Assembly (NCBI RefSeq): GCF_026241335.1
Contig: NZ_JAPHAV010000005.1
Coordinates: 62,001-126,000 of the forward strand
Direction of reading: 5' to 3'
Origin: Ochrobactrum chromiisoli
Lineage (GTDB): Bacteria; Pseudomonadota; Alphaproteobacteria; Rhizobiales; Rhizobiaceae
Length of the DNA: 64,000 nt
A program made the position numbers and the translations under genes. The notes beneath the pieces are model-generated. The model was not told the origin of the DNA. It saw nothing but the letters and a program-made list of their open reading frames with translations, and ran no database searches. Shown here piece by piece: positions 8,736 to 16,683 of this stretch (its first letter is position 1; each line of letters starts with the position of its first letter).

Positions 8736-9460
8736 CAAAAAACATGAACAAAGCACCACTTGTGATTTTGTTGATGGCTTTGATGGCGGGTTGCGCTGTC
8801 AAGCCTGAAGAAATAGGTCGTGCGCCTGATCTTTCGCCTGTTGCAGCCAATCTTGGCGTGCAGAACAATCCGCAATATAGCGGCTATCCGGTTCGACCAA
8901 GCAAGGCTGCATATTCGTTGTGGGACCAGCGATCGACGAATTTTTTTAAGGACCCGCGTGCACAGGAACCAGGTGATGTGCTGACCGTGATCATCTCGAT
9001 CAATGATCGTGCCAACATCGACAACAAGACGGATCGCGAGCGTATTTCAAAGGGACTTTATGGCGCCGGTGCATCTTTTGATACGCGCAGCCTGTCCGGT
9101 TCGTTTGCCGGTGGTGACTTGGATGCCTCGGTCAATACTCGCTCTAACAGCTCGTCCAAAGGCAAGGGCACAATTGAGCGCAGCGAAGATATTCGTCTTC
9201 AGATCGCAGCAATCGTTACAGATACGCTGCCCAACGGCAATCTCGTTATCCGGGGTTCTCAGGAAGTGCGCGTGAATAATGAATTGCGGGTGCTGAATGT
9301 CGTTGGCGTCGTGCGACCGCGTGATATTTCCGGCTATAACACGATTTCTTACGACAAGATCGCCGAAGCGCGCATCTCTTATGGCGGGCGCGGGCGTTTG
9401 AGCGAAGTTCAGCAGCCACCTTATGGCCAGCAGATTCTCGATCAGATTTCGCCGTTTTAG
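8732..9460 (+). CDS. flgH: Flagellar L-ring lipoprotein FlgH
   Basis: FlgH forms the L ring in the outer membrane. The product has a lipoprotein signal peptide with lipobox LMAGC near residue 20. The FlgH body includes LWDQRSTNFFKDPRAQEPGDVLTVIISI, the block LPNGNLVIRGSQEVRVNNELRVLNVVGVVRP and the C-terminal PYGQQILDQISPF. Length of 242 residues is normal. It follows the P-ring gene through motE, keeping both ring genes on one transcript. Confidence 0.96.
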   Translation: MTKNMNKAPLVILLMALMAGCAVKPEEIGRAPDLSPVAANLGVQNNPQYSGYPVRPSKAAYSLWDQRSTNFFKDPRAQEPGDVLTVIISINDRANIDNKTDRERISKGLYGAGASFDTRSLSGSFAGGDLDASVNTRSNSSSKGKGTIERSEDIRLQIAAIVTDTLPNGNLVIRGSQEVRVNNELRVLNVVGVVRPRDISGYNTISYDKIAEARISYGGRGRLSEVQQPPYGQQILDQISPF

Positions 9461-9471
9461 AGTCCATCAGT

Positions 9472-9963
9472 ATGAGCGATATGTCTTCCGATAAAACTGG
9501 CAACAAAAAAGGCTCCATGATGGGCCTGCTGGTTGCCGTCGCCGTTTTGACGGGAATCGCCGGCGGTGGCGGGTGGTATCTTGGCGGCATGATTTCCGCC
9601 ACACAGCAAGCCAATGCACCAGCAACTGGCAAGGAAGACAAGCCCAAACAGGGCGAATTTGAATCCCGTACGATTGGAACCGTTGTGCCGTTGCAACCCA
9701 TTGTTACCAATCTCGGTATTCCCCAGACGACATGGGTGCGGCTGGAAGCATCGCTTGTGGCAAAACCGGGCCATGAAATTCCGCCCGCTGTTGCCGCCAA
9801 CGTCGGGGATGATTTCGTGAGCTTTTTGCGCAGTGTCAATCTGATGCAATTGCAGGGTGCGGCAGGGCTTGCCTATCTGCGCGCCGATCTTGAAGAACGC
9901 GCACGTCTGCGCTCGGAAGGCGTTGTCGAACGCGTCTTTATTTCGACACTGGTAGTGGAATGA
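9472..9963 (+). CDS. fliL: Flagellar basal-body protein FliL
   Basis: FliL is an inner-membrane protein that rings and stabilises the stator. The 163 residues comprise a short cytoplasmic N-terminus, one membrane helix (MMGLLVAVAVLTGIAGGGGWYLGG), a linker and a periplasmic FliL domain (VPLQPIVTNLGIPQTTWVRLEASLVAKPG ... RARLRSEGVVERVFISTLVVE). It overlaps fliP by four bases. A second possible FliL-like protein is encoded at 29580-30086. Confidence 0.9.
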   Translation: MSDMSSDKTGNKKGSMMGLLVAVAVLTGIAGGGGWYLGGMISATQQANAPATGKEDKPKQGEFESRTIGTVVPLQPIVTNLGIPQTTWVRLEASLVAKPGHEIPPAVAANVGDDFVSFLRSVNLMQLQGAAGLAYLRADLEERARLRSEGVVERVFISTLVVE

Positions 9964-10700
9964 AAAAAGTTTTTGGTTTTGGCGTTTTTTTGACGCTTGC
10001 TTTCACTGCCAACGCACCGGCGCAACAAGGCTTGTCGCTTGATACTCTGCTGCCTGCAGGCAGTGGGGCGGCAAGCGGCCAGATCGTGCAGATATTTGGT
10101 CTTCTGACCGTGCTTTCGATTGCGCCGGGTCTCTTGATCATGGTGACGAGTTTTACTCGTTTTGCCATTGCCTTTTCGCTTCTGCGTTCCGGGCTGGGCT
10201 TGCAGACAGCACCTGCGAGCATGGTGATGATTTCGTTGGCTATGTTCATGACCTTTTATGTCATGGCGCCGGTGTTTGATCGCGCGTGGAACAACGGTGT
10301 GGAACCACTGATGCGCAATGAGATTACGCAGCAAGTGGCTTTCAATGAAATTTCCTCGCCATTTCGTGATTTCATGATGAGTCAGGTGCGTGACAAGGAT
10401 TTGCGGCTGTTCGAAGACCTTGCCGATCCCTCATTCCGAACCGGCGAGGATGGTGTTGTCGATTTCCGCGTGCTTGTTCCGGCATTCATGATTTCCGAAT
10501 TGCGTCGCGGTTTTGAAATAGGCTTTCTCATCGTGTTGCCGTTTCTGGTTATCGATCTTGTTGTCGCGACACTCACCATGTCGATGGGCATGATGATGCT
10601 GCCGCCGACGGTCATATCATTGCCGTTCAAAATTCTCTTTTTTGTGCTGATTGATGGCTGGAATATTCTTGTTGGAAGCTTGATAAGGTCATTTTCTTAG
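9960..10700 (+). CDS. fliP: Flagellar type III export gate protein FliP
   Basis: FliP is the main subunit of the FliP5-FliQ4-FliR1 export gate. The 246-residue product begins with a cleavable signal peptide (ending ANAPAQ), a known feature of FliP, and then has the family signatures LTVLSIAPGLLIMVTSFTRF, FSLLRSGLGLQTAP and VVATLTMSMGMMMLPPTVISLPFKILFFVLIDGW. It closes the first large plus-strand operon. fliQ, flhA and fliR lie 14 kb further on. Confidence 0.97.
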   Translation: MKKVFGFGVFLTLAFTANAPAQQGLSLDTLLPAGSGAASGQIVQIFGLLTVLSIAPGLLIMVTSFTRFAIAFSLLRSGLGLQTAPASMVMISLAMFMTFYVMAPVFDRAWNNGVEPLMRNEITQQVAFNEISSPFRDFMMSQVRDKDLRLFEDLADPSFRTGEDGVVDFRVLVPAFMISELRRGFEIGFLIVLPFLVIDLVVATLTMSMGMMMLPPTVISLPFKILFFVLIDGWNILVGSLIRSFS

Positions 10701-10748
10701 CCACTATTTTTAAAAAATGTGCCGTCCGTTAAAAACGAAGAGTATGTA

Positions 10749-10764
10749 TTAATATTTTATTAAC
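10749..10764 (+). promoter_or_regulatory. Perfect CtrA-type box upstream of fliC
   Basis: TTAATATTTTATTAAC matches TTAA-N7-TTAAC, the consensus for the cell-cycle regulator CtrA. It lies 132-147 bases before the flagellin ATG in an AT-rich gap after fliP, where a promoter is expected. The match is direct; binding is inference. Confidence 0.65.
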
Positions 10765-10779
10765 AATTCACGCATAGGG

Positions 10780-10838
10780 ATGGTGGCATGATGGGTCCCG
10801 CGCGTTTCGCGGTGACAGGCATGATGCCGCTCCACCAT
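10780..10838 (+). promoter_or_regulatory. Structured 5' leader of the flagellin mRNA
   Basis: ATGGTGG (10780-10786) is complementary to CCACCAT (10832-10838). They enclose a GC hairpin (GTCCCGCG 10795-10802, loop, CGCGGTGAC 10808-10816). GGCATGATG occurs twice, at 10785 and 10818. The fliC start codon lies 58 bases downstream. FlbT, encoded at 23949-24407, is known in Caulobacter to act on the flagellin mRNA leader, so this could be its target. Confidence 0.5.
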
Positions 10839-10895
10839 GCCGGTTGTTTTCAAATCCGGCCTGTCCCTCAGTTTGTTTTCCCAAGGGGCACTACA

Positions 10896-11741
10896 ATGGC
10901 TAGCATTCTTACAAACTCTTCGGCTTTGACCGCGCTTCAGACTCTTTCTTCGACCAACAAGTCGCTGGAAACAACGCAGAACCGCATTTCGACCGGCCTT
11001 CGCATCGGCGAAGCTTCAGACAACGCTTCTTACTGGTCGATCGCAACCTCGATGAAGTCCGACAACAAGGCCAATTCGGCTGTTCAGGACGCTCTCGGCC
11101 TCGGCGCTGGCAAGGTTGATACTGCTTATTCCGCGATCAACAAGATCAAGGAATCGGTTGACGAAATCAAGACCAAGCTGGTTTCGGCGATGGGTGCGAG
11201 CGCTGAAGACAAGGGCAAAATTGCCACTGAAATCACATCGCTCGTTTCAAACATCAATTCGGCTCTCAGCAACGCCAACTATGCAGGGTCCAACCTGCTC
11301 AATGGTCCTACTGAAGATCTCGACATCGTTGCATCTTACAACCGCACCGGTTCGACCGTGACGATTGACAAGATCACTGTTGCATCGACGGCGACAGACG
11401 CCAAGACGATGGTTGCAGACGTTGTAGCCGCTACTCTGTTCACTGCCGCTTCAACGGATACAGAAATCGAAACGGCTCTGGGCACAGTTGAAACTGCTTT
11501 GTCCGAATTAACCACTGGTGCTGCAACGCTTGGTGCAGCAAAGTCACAGATCGACAGCCAGAAGAGCTTCCTTTCGGGTCTTCAGGATTCGATCGAAAAG
11601 GGCGTTGGTACGCTGGTCGATGCTGACATGAACAAGGAATCGGCTCGTTTGTCAGCTCTCCAGGTTCAGCAGCAGCTCGGCGTTCAGGCCCTGTCGATTG
11701 CCAATTCATCGAACCAAAACATCCTGTCGCTGTTCCGTTAA
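10896..11741 (+). CDS. fliC: Flagellin
   Basis: This is the filament subunit, exported through the flagellar type III system. The start is ATG at 10896 (MASILTNSSALTALQTLSS), with SD-like AGGGG at 10884-10888; the longer open frame upstream is the leader. The N-terminal D0/D1 coiled-coil region (STNKSLETTQNRISTGLRIGEASDNASYWSIA) and the C-terminal region ending QQLGVQALSIANSSNQNILSLFR are both canonical. At 281 residues the central surface domain is short. It is the only flagellin gene in the window, and it is transcribed alone between its own promoter region and a strong terminator. Confidence 0.97.
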   Translation: MASILTNSSALTALQTLSSTNKSLETTQNRISTGLRIGEASDNASYWSIATSMKSDNKANSAVQDALGLGAGKVDTAYSAINKIKESVDEIKTKLVSAMGASAEDKGKIATEITSLVSNINSALSNANYAGSNLLNGPTEDLDIVASYNRTGSTVTIDKITVASTATDAKTMVADVVAATLFTAASTDTEIETALGTVETALSELTTGAATLGAAKSQIDSQKSFLSGLQDSIEKGVGTLVDADMNKESARLSALQVQQQLGVQALSIANSSNQNILSLFR

Positions 11742-11768
11742 TAAACGGTGCTGCACGGGTTTCGGTCT

Positions 11769-11807
11769 AAAAATGAAGGCGCGGATTTATTCCGCGCCTT
11801 CATTTTT
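11769..11807 (+). terminator. Rho-independent terminator after fliC
   Basis: A perfect 17-base inverted repeat, AAAAATGAAGGCGCGGA (11769-11785) and its complement (11791-11807), has a 5-base loop and ends in a T run. It begins 27 bases after the fliC stop. The matching A run makes it potentially bidirectional. It isolates fliC from fliF. Confidence 0.92.
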
Positions 11808-11837
11808 AATTATCAGTTTTTTCTGCCGCCACTTTCG

Positions 11838-11850
11838 CACAAGCTTCGCG
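11838..11850 (+). promoter_or_regulatory. CAAGCTT motif upstream of fliF
   Basis: CACAAGCTTCGCG contains the shared CAAGCTT heptamer (11840-11846). It lies in the 64-base gap between the fliC terminator and fliF. The fliF promoter is a known target of FtcR in Brucella, so this is a candidate FtcR site; that link is inference. Confidence 0.35.
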
Positions 11851-11871
11851 ATCTAGTTTGCATCCATCAGG

Positions 11872-13617
11872 ATGGCGGTGGTATTGATGCAGCAGAATTT
11901 CCAACAATTGATCGAGCAACTCAAGGGGACGTTTGGCAAGCTTGGCCTGCGAAAACTCATTGCGCTCGGACTTGTCGGCACTGCCCTGATGGGCGCTATC
12001 CTTTATACAAGTATTTATCTCAGCCGCCCGTCTTATGAGACGCTTTATGTCGGACTTTCGCGCGATGATGTGAACCGCATGGGACTGGCATTGGGTGAGG
12101 CGGGTATTACATTTGATGTGAAATCAGATGGCTCATCCATTCTGGTGCCTATTGGCAAAGCCGAACAGGCACGTATGTATTTGGCAGAAAAAGGTCTGCC
12201 GACCTCCAACAATGCCGGCTATGAACTTTTCGACAATATGGGGTCGCTGGGCCTTACGTCCTTCATGCAGGAAATTACCCATGTGCGCGCACTTGAAGGC
12301 GAGATTGCACGAACCATTCAGGCTATTCGCGGCATAAAAGCTGCGCGGGTTCACATCGTGCTGGCCGAAAAGGGTTCTTTCCGTCGCGGCGACCAGAAGC
12401 CATCGGCATCGGTTGTTATTCGGGCGGAAGGTGGCTTTGCAGCGGAGTCCGCGCAATCAATCCGCCAGCTCGTGGCGGCTGCGGTTCCGGCACTTGAAGC
12501 GTCTGCGGTTACTGTTCTGGATACCAATGGGCGTCTTCTTGCGTCCGCCGGTGAAGCGGCCAATGGCGCGGCGTTGATGACGGCTTCGCTTGAGCAGCAG
12601 GTTGTCGACAATGTTGACGAGAGCATTCGCAAGGCGCTCGCGCCCTATCTGGGTATGGGGCATTTTCAGACCAGTGTTCAGGCGTCACTCGATACGGACC
12701 GCCGTCAGACCAATGAAACAAGCTTCGATCCTGAATCGCGCGTCGAGCGCTCCGTTCGAGTTGTGCGTGAAAGCGGCGACAGTCGCAATTCGCGCAGTGA
12801 CAATGCCACCGGCGTTGAACAAAATATTCCGCAAGAAGAAATTGGAAGCCAGAACGGCGAAAACTCGTCTGAAAAGACAGACCGCCGTGAGGAACTCACC
12901 AATTATGAGATGAACACGAAGACAGTGTCCACCGTCAGCGATGGTTATTCCATCAAGCGGCTTTCGATTGCTGTGGTGATTGATCAGGCGCGTTTGCTGG
13001 AAACGGCAGGCACGACACCTGCGCCGGCCGATTTTGTGGATCAGCAGATTACCAAAATTCGCGATCTTGTCGCGACTGCCGCGGGGCTCAACTCTGATCG
13101 CGGTGATGTCATCAATGTCACGGCGGTCAATTTCATGAATGCTTCAGGCGCAGATATGGAGCCGGTTTCGACACCGTGGACCGATACTTTGCTGCGCCAA
13201 AGCGGTTCCTATGTGAATGCGCTCGCAATTCTTGGCGCTGTAGCTCTTCTGATCTGGTTTGGCCTTCGTCCGCTTCTGCGTGATACGGGCGCCACGCCAA
13301 CTGGCACGCAGGTTGCCGTGCGTGAGCCGGGGGCGGTGGCTGTTCCAAATCTCGTCGCAGGAGCGGATCAGCTCTCGGACTCTGATGCCACAAAAGCTGT
13401 CCTTGGTGGGCCCGGAGCCTATGCAGATCAAATGAAAAGCAGCCTGAGCGATCTTCGCCAGCGCATGAAAATGCCCGCAAAGCTGCGCCTCGAACAAATG
13501 ATCGAGATGGATGAAGAACGTGTTGCAGCCGTTCTCAAGCAGTGGATTCATGAAAGTGCAGCGCCAAAAGAAACTAGCAAAATATCAACGTCCATGCCGG
13601 AGCTTGAGGCAGCCTGA
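11872..13617 (+). CDS. fliF: Flagellar MS-ring protein FliF
   Basis: FliF forms the inner-membrane MS ring, the foundation for rotor and export gate. The product is 581 residues (576 if ATG at 11887 is used, which is better placed behind GGCGGTGG). It has an N-terminal membrane helix (LIALGLVGTALMGAILYTSIYL), the YscJ-like ring domains (YETLYVGLSRDDVNRMGLALGEAGI, HVRALEGEIARTIQAIRGIKAARVHIVL), a disordered acidic stretch at about 290-345, a second helix near 445-465 and a cytoplasmic tail that binds FliG. It starts an operon with the FliH-like gene three bases downstream. Confidence 0.95.
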   Translation: MAVVLMQQNFQQLIEQLKGTFGKLGLRKLIALGLVGTALMGAILYTSIYLSRPSYETLYVGLSRDDVNRMGLALGEAGITFDVKSDGSSILVPIGKAEQARMYLAEKGLPTSNNAGYELFDNMGSLGLTSFMQEITHVRALEGEIARTIQAIRGIKAARVHIVLAEKGSFRRGDQKPSASVVIRAEGGFAAESAQSIRQLVAAAVPALEASAVTVLDTNGRLLASAGEAANGAALMTASLEQQVVDNVDESIRKALAPYLGMGHFQTSVQASLDTDRRQTNETSFDPESRVERSVRVVRESGDSRNSRSDNATGVEQNIPQEEIGSQNGENSSEKTDRREELTNYEMNTKTVSTVSDGYSIKRLSIAVVIDQARLLETAGTTPAPADFVDQQITKIRDLVATAAGLNSDRGDVINVTAVNFMNASGADMEPVSTPWTDTLLRQSGSYVNALAILGAVALLIWFGLRPLLRDTGATPTGTQVAVREPGAVAVPNLVAGADQLSDSDATKAVLGGPGAYADQMKSSLSDLRQRMKMPAKLRLEQMIEMDEERVAAVLKQWIHESAAPKETSKISTSMPELEAA

Positions 13618-13619
13618 CG

Positions 13620-14291
13620 ATGACCTCGCTCGCTTTAAGTCGCTATCTGCCTGATTTTTCAACGTATCGCATTGCTGACGATGCGATTGAAATTATTGAG
13701 GCTCCAGTTTCACAGGCGCCGCTTGCCGTTGAAAAACTGGATGTCGAGATGTCATTTAACGCTGAACGGGCTGAGGTCTCACAGATCTTAGCCTTCGAGG
13801 AAGAAAAGCGGTTGGCATTTGAAGCGGGACGTGAAGATGGCCACAAAGAAGCTGAAGCGCTTTATGCAGCGGAAAAAGCCCGGCTGTTGCGCGCGCATGA
13901 CGACGAAATCGAGGCACTGCGCGCAGCCTTTTCGCGGGAGCAGGCAAATCTTTTTGCCGTTTCTCTCACGCAGGCACTGGTTTTGCTTGAGCAAAATCTC
14001 TCGCAGCAGCTGGCAGAGATTTTGATGCCGCTTTATGCCCGAAAATTGCAGCAGGATGCCGTGGAAAGCTTTGCCGAACGGATCAGCACGCTGGCCCTTG
14101 AAGGCGAGGCACCGGAAATTTACGGACCCGCGTACCTGCTGGGGTCATTGCGTCAACACATGGATCTTTTGCCGTCTGGATGTCAGTTCATCGAAAATGA
14201 ATCCGGCGAAGTATCATTTTCCTTTGGCGAGCGGGTGCTTGAAACACGCCTCGCGCCACTTCTTGAAGAGATAGCGGAAACCGTCAGATGA
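13620..14291 (+). CDS. Probable FliH-type regulator of the FliI ATPase
   Basis: The 223-residue cytoplasmic protein has an acidic N-terminal third, then a long charged coiled coil (LAFEEEKRLAFEAGREDGHKEAEALYAAEKARLLRAHDDEIEALRAAF) followed by a compact C-terminal domain. The GREDGHKEA portion resembles the small-residue-x3-small-residue repeat of FliH/YscL, which dimerises and binds FliI. In many bacteria fliH lies near fliF, as here, and no other FliH is visible. The call rests on architecture and position, not a confirmed match. It overlaps motB by four bases. Confidence 0.6.
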   Translation: MTSLALSRYLPDFSTYRIADDAIEIIEAPVSQAPLAVEKLDVEMSFNAERAEVSQILAFEEEKRLAFEAGREDGHKEAEALYAAEKARLLRAHDDEIEALRAAFSREQANLFAVSLTQALVLLEQNLSQQLAEILMPLYARKLQQDAVESFAERISTLALEGEAPEIYGPAYLLGSLRQHMDLLPSGCQFIENESGEVSFSFGERVLETRLAPLLEEIAETVR

Positions 14292-15394
14292 GTATTGATC
14301 CGGAAACCAAACGCGAAATCATCATTGTGCGCCGAGGTAACCGCGACGATCATGACGGGCATCATGGTGGCGTTTGGAAGATCGCATATGCTGATTTTAT
14401 GACGGCTATGATGGCATTTTTTCTGGTTATGTGGCTTATTAACGCTGCAAATGAAGAAAGCAAAGCCGCAGTTGCGAGCTATTTCAATCCGGTTAAGTTG
14501 ATGGACCGGCATTCCAGCCCCAAGGGCGTGCAGGATGTCGATCAACAGGATGGCCGTGTCCGCTTTGACAGCGATCAGAAGGTTGAAAACAGCACCAAGG
14601 TTAACAATACCGGCAGCGTGGATGCTGCAAGTGATCAGGAAGAAAGCCGGATGTTCCGCGAACCCTATGCGGTGCTTGCAGAACTGGCACATGAAACAGG
14701 TATTTTGCAGAACCAGTCCGCGAAAGGCGATGGCGGCGTTTCCCAATCCGGTCCGCAGACCGGATCGGATGGCGGCGATGCCTATCGTGATCCTTTCAGT
14801 CCTGATTACTGGTCAAGCAAGGCTGCTGAGGCATTGACACAGCCTGAAACTGCACCTTCGACACCACCCACACCGTTAATAGATGCGAAGCCTGAAGAAG
14901 AGCGCGCCGAGAGCCAGGAAGCGCTTATTTCGGAATTGAAAAAGGCGGCTGAGGGCGACACAGCCAAGGCAGCAAATAACGCGCAAAAAGTGGAATCTAT
15001 GCCGGAGGTCACGGTTGTGCCTGTCGAGGGCGGCGTGATGATACAGCTCACCGACAAGATCGATTTTGGTATGTTTACGATTGGATCGGCCAAGCCGGAT
15101 GCGCGCGTTGTTGAAATACTGCGACGTATCGCTCAGGTCATTTCGCGCCAGCCCGGCGAGGTTATTATCAGTGGCCATACCGATTCACGCCCCTTTAAGA
15201 ATGCCAATTACGATAATTGGCGGCTGTCTTCCGCACGTGCGCAGATGGCCTATTATATGCTGATACATGGTGGGCTTGATGAGAAGCGGGTTCTGCGTGT
15301 CGAAGGCTATGCTGACCGGCAGCCCAAAAACCCCAATAATCCAAATGCCGCCGAAAATCGTCGTATCGATATTTTCTTGAAATCCAATCCATGA
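14288..15394 (+). CDS. motB: Flagellar motor stator protein MotB
   Basis: MotB anchors the stator to peptidoglycan and carries the proton-binding Asp. The 368-residue product has a short basic cytoplasmic N-terminus and one membrane helix with the motif WKIAYADFMTAMMAFFLVMW, in which the Asp near residue 37 is the proton acceptor. A long low-complexity periplasmic linker (about 90-250) follows, then a C-terminal OmpA-like domain (VIISGHTDSRPFKNANYDNWRLSSARA). The linker is longer than in enteric MotB (about 308 residues), as in rhizobia, where MotC interacts with it. It overlaps motC by four bases. Confidence 0.95.
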   Translation: MSIDPETKREIIIVRRGNRDDHDGHHGGVWKIAYADFMTAMMAFFLVMWLINAANEESKAAVASYFNPVKLMDRHSSPKGVQDVDQQDGRVRFDSDQKVENSTKVNNTGSVDAASDQEESRMFREPYAVLAELAHETGILQNQSAKGDGGVSQSGPQTGSDGGDAYRDPFSPDYWSSKAAEALTQPETAPSTPPTPLIDAKPEEERAESQEALISELKKAAEGDTAKAANNAQKVESMPEVTVVPVEGGVMIQLTDKIDFGMFTIGSAKPDARVVEILRRIAQVISRQPGEVIISGHTDSRPFKNANYDNWRLSSARAQMAYYMLIHGGLDEKRVLRVEGYADRQPKNPNNPNAAENRRIDIFLKSNP

Positions 15395-16683
15395 AGACGC
15401 TGTTCGCCCGCCCTTTGCTGGCGTCATTTGCGTGCCTCCTGTTGATGCTGGGGCCAATGGCAGTGTATGCATGGAGCGCCCCTGATACTCATGCGTCTCT
15501 TGCTGAAGGTCAGGACTTGCCGGTACTGGAGCCTTATAAGCTTGTGCGCTCGTTGCGCATGCTTCAGGATCAGTTGGTCACGGGAAAACCGGAAGCCGTG
15601 ATAATGCTGAATCGGCTTTTGAGCCTCATCAGTGCTGATATGCAGCGCGCGCCAGATGCTTTCTGGGACAAACCCGAGAATGTTTATGCTGCGATTATCT
15701 ATCTTTTCAATGGCGGTAATCCGGGTGCGGTGCGTGAGGTTCTTACCGGTTTAAAAGGCGAAGTGGTTTCATCTGAGCTTGTTAATGGTGCGCTTGCCTA
15801 CGCATCTGGCCAGAACATTGAAGTGGTGAAACTGTTTTCTGTGCCGCTTGCAGCAGATGTTCCAGTGGAATTGCGGTCGTCGATTGTTCTGGTAACAGCC
15901 AATCAGATGGCGGCATTGGATGCGGCGACGGCCTTGCGGCGCCTTGATCAGGTGCGACTTAGTGGGCCGGGCACGTTGTTTGAAGAAGCGGCTATTCGCC
16001 GTTCTATGCCCATTGCTGCCCGGCTTGGTGATGCAGACAAGATCAGGCTCTTGTCACGCAATTATCTCCAACGCTTTGCGCGCTCGCCCTATATGCGCGA
16101 TTTCATGCAGCAGTTTGTCGATGCTGCGCTGAAACTAAACGACCGGATTGACAATGCCGAATTGGCCAAGCTTATCGGCACAGCCGATCCGGCCTTGCAA
16201 TATTCATTTTATCTGCAAATTGCACGTGGATCGCTGGTGAATGGCCAGACGGAACGGGCACGCTTCATGTCTGGAGAAGCGCGCAAACTTGCTGATAGAC
16301 TAAAAACTGATCCAAGTCGCGCCAATCTTTATGCTGCAGCAAGCGGCGTGGCTTCTGATGGCGCGCGTGACGCCTTGCGCGAGCTTTCGCAGATTTCACC
16401 CGATCATCTGCAGGAGCGTGATCGCAAGCTTTTAAAGGCTGCGGAGGCTATCGCAATAGATGTTACACGCAAACCTGTTCTGGAAACCGATATTCCCACC
16501 ATGCCGGTGGCTGCTGGCACGTCGCCACCCGAAACTGTGGCGGTTGCTGAACCGCCGTCATCACCAGGTACAGGCTGGGCGCCAGCACCTAAGCAGCCGG
16601 AAGACGACTTGCAAAAAACCTTGGAAGAGGCGCGGCGCAAGATAGCAGAAATCGATGCTTTGCTAGGAAAGAACGTTCAATGA
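15391..16683 (+). CDS. motC: Periplasmic motility protein MotC
   Basis: MotC is a rhizobial periplasmic protein that binds the MotB periplasmic domain and is needed for rotation. The 430-residue product has a signal peptide (PLLASFACLLLMLGPMAVYA) and the MotC body beginning PVLEPYKLVRSLRMLQDQLVTGKPEA. It is largely helical, with a proline-rich stretch near 355-400 and a C-terminal coiled coil (LQKTLEEARRKIAEIDALLG). Its chaperone MotE is encoded at 8151. It overlaps fliK by four bases. Confidence 0.9.
   Translation: MKTLFARPLLASFACLLLMLGPMAVYAWSAPDTHASLAEGQDLPVLEPYKLVRSLRMLQDQLVTGKPEAVIMLNRLLSLISADMQRAPDAFWDKPENVYAAIIYLFNGGNPGAVREVLTGLKGEVVSSELVNGALAYASGQNIEVVKLFSVPLAADVPVELRSSIVLVTANQMAALDAATALRRLDQVRLSGPGTLFEEAAIRRSMPIAARLGDADKIRLLSRNYLQRFARSPYMRDFMQQFVDAALKLNDRIDNAELAKLIGTADPALQYSFYLQIARGSLVNGQTERARFMSGEARKLADRLKTDPSRANLYAAASGVASDGARDALRELSQISPDHLQERDRKLLKAAEAIAIDVTRKPVLETDIPTMPVAAGTSPPETVAVAEPPSSPGTGWAPAPKQPEDDLQKTLEEARRKIAEIDALLGKNVQ

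Noticed and set aside
10788-10895. Upstream extension of the flagellin frame
   Set aside because: Flagellins begin MASILTN-like; the 36 extra codons coincide with the structured leader.
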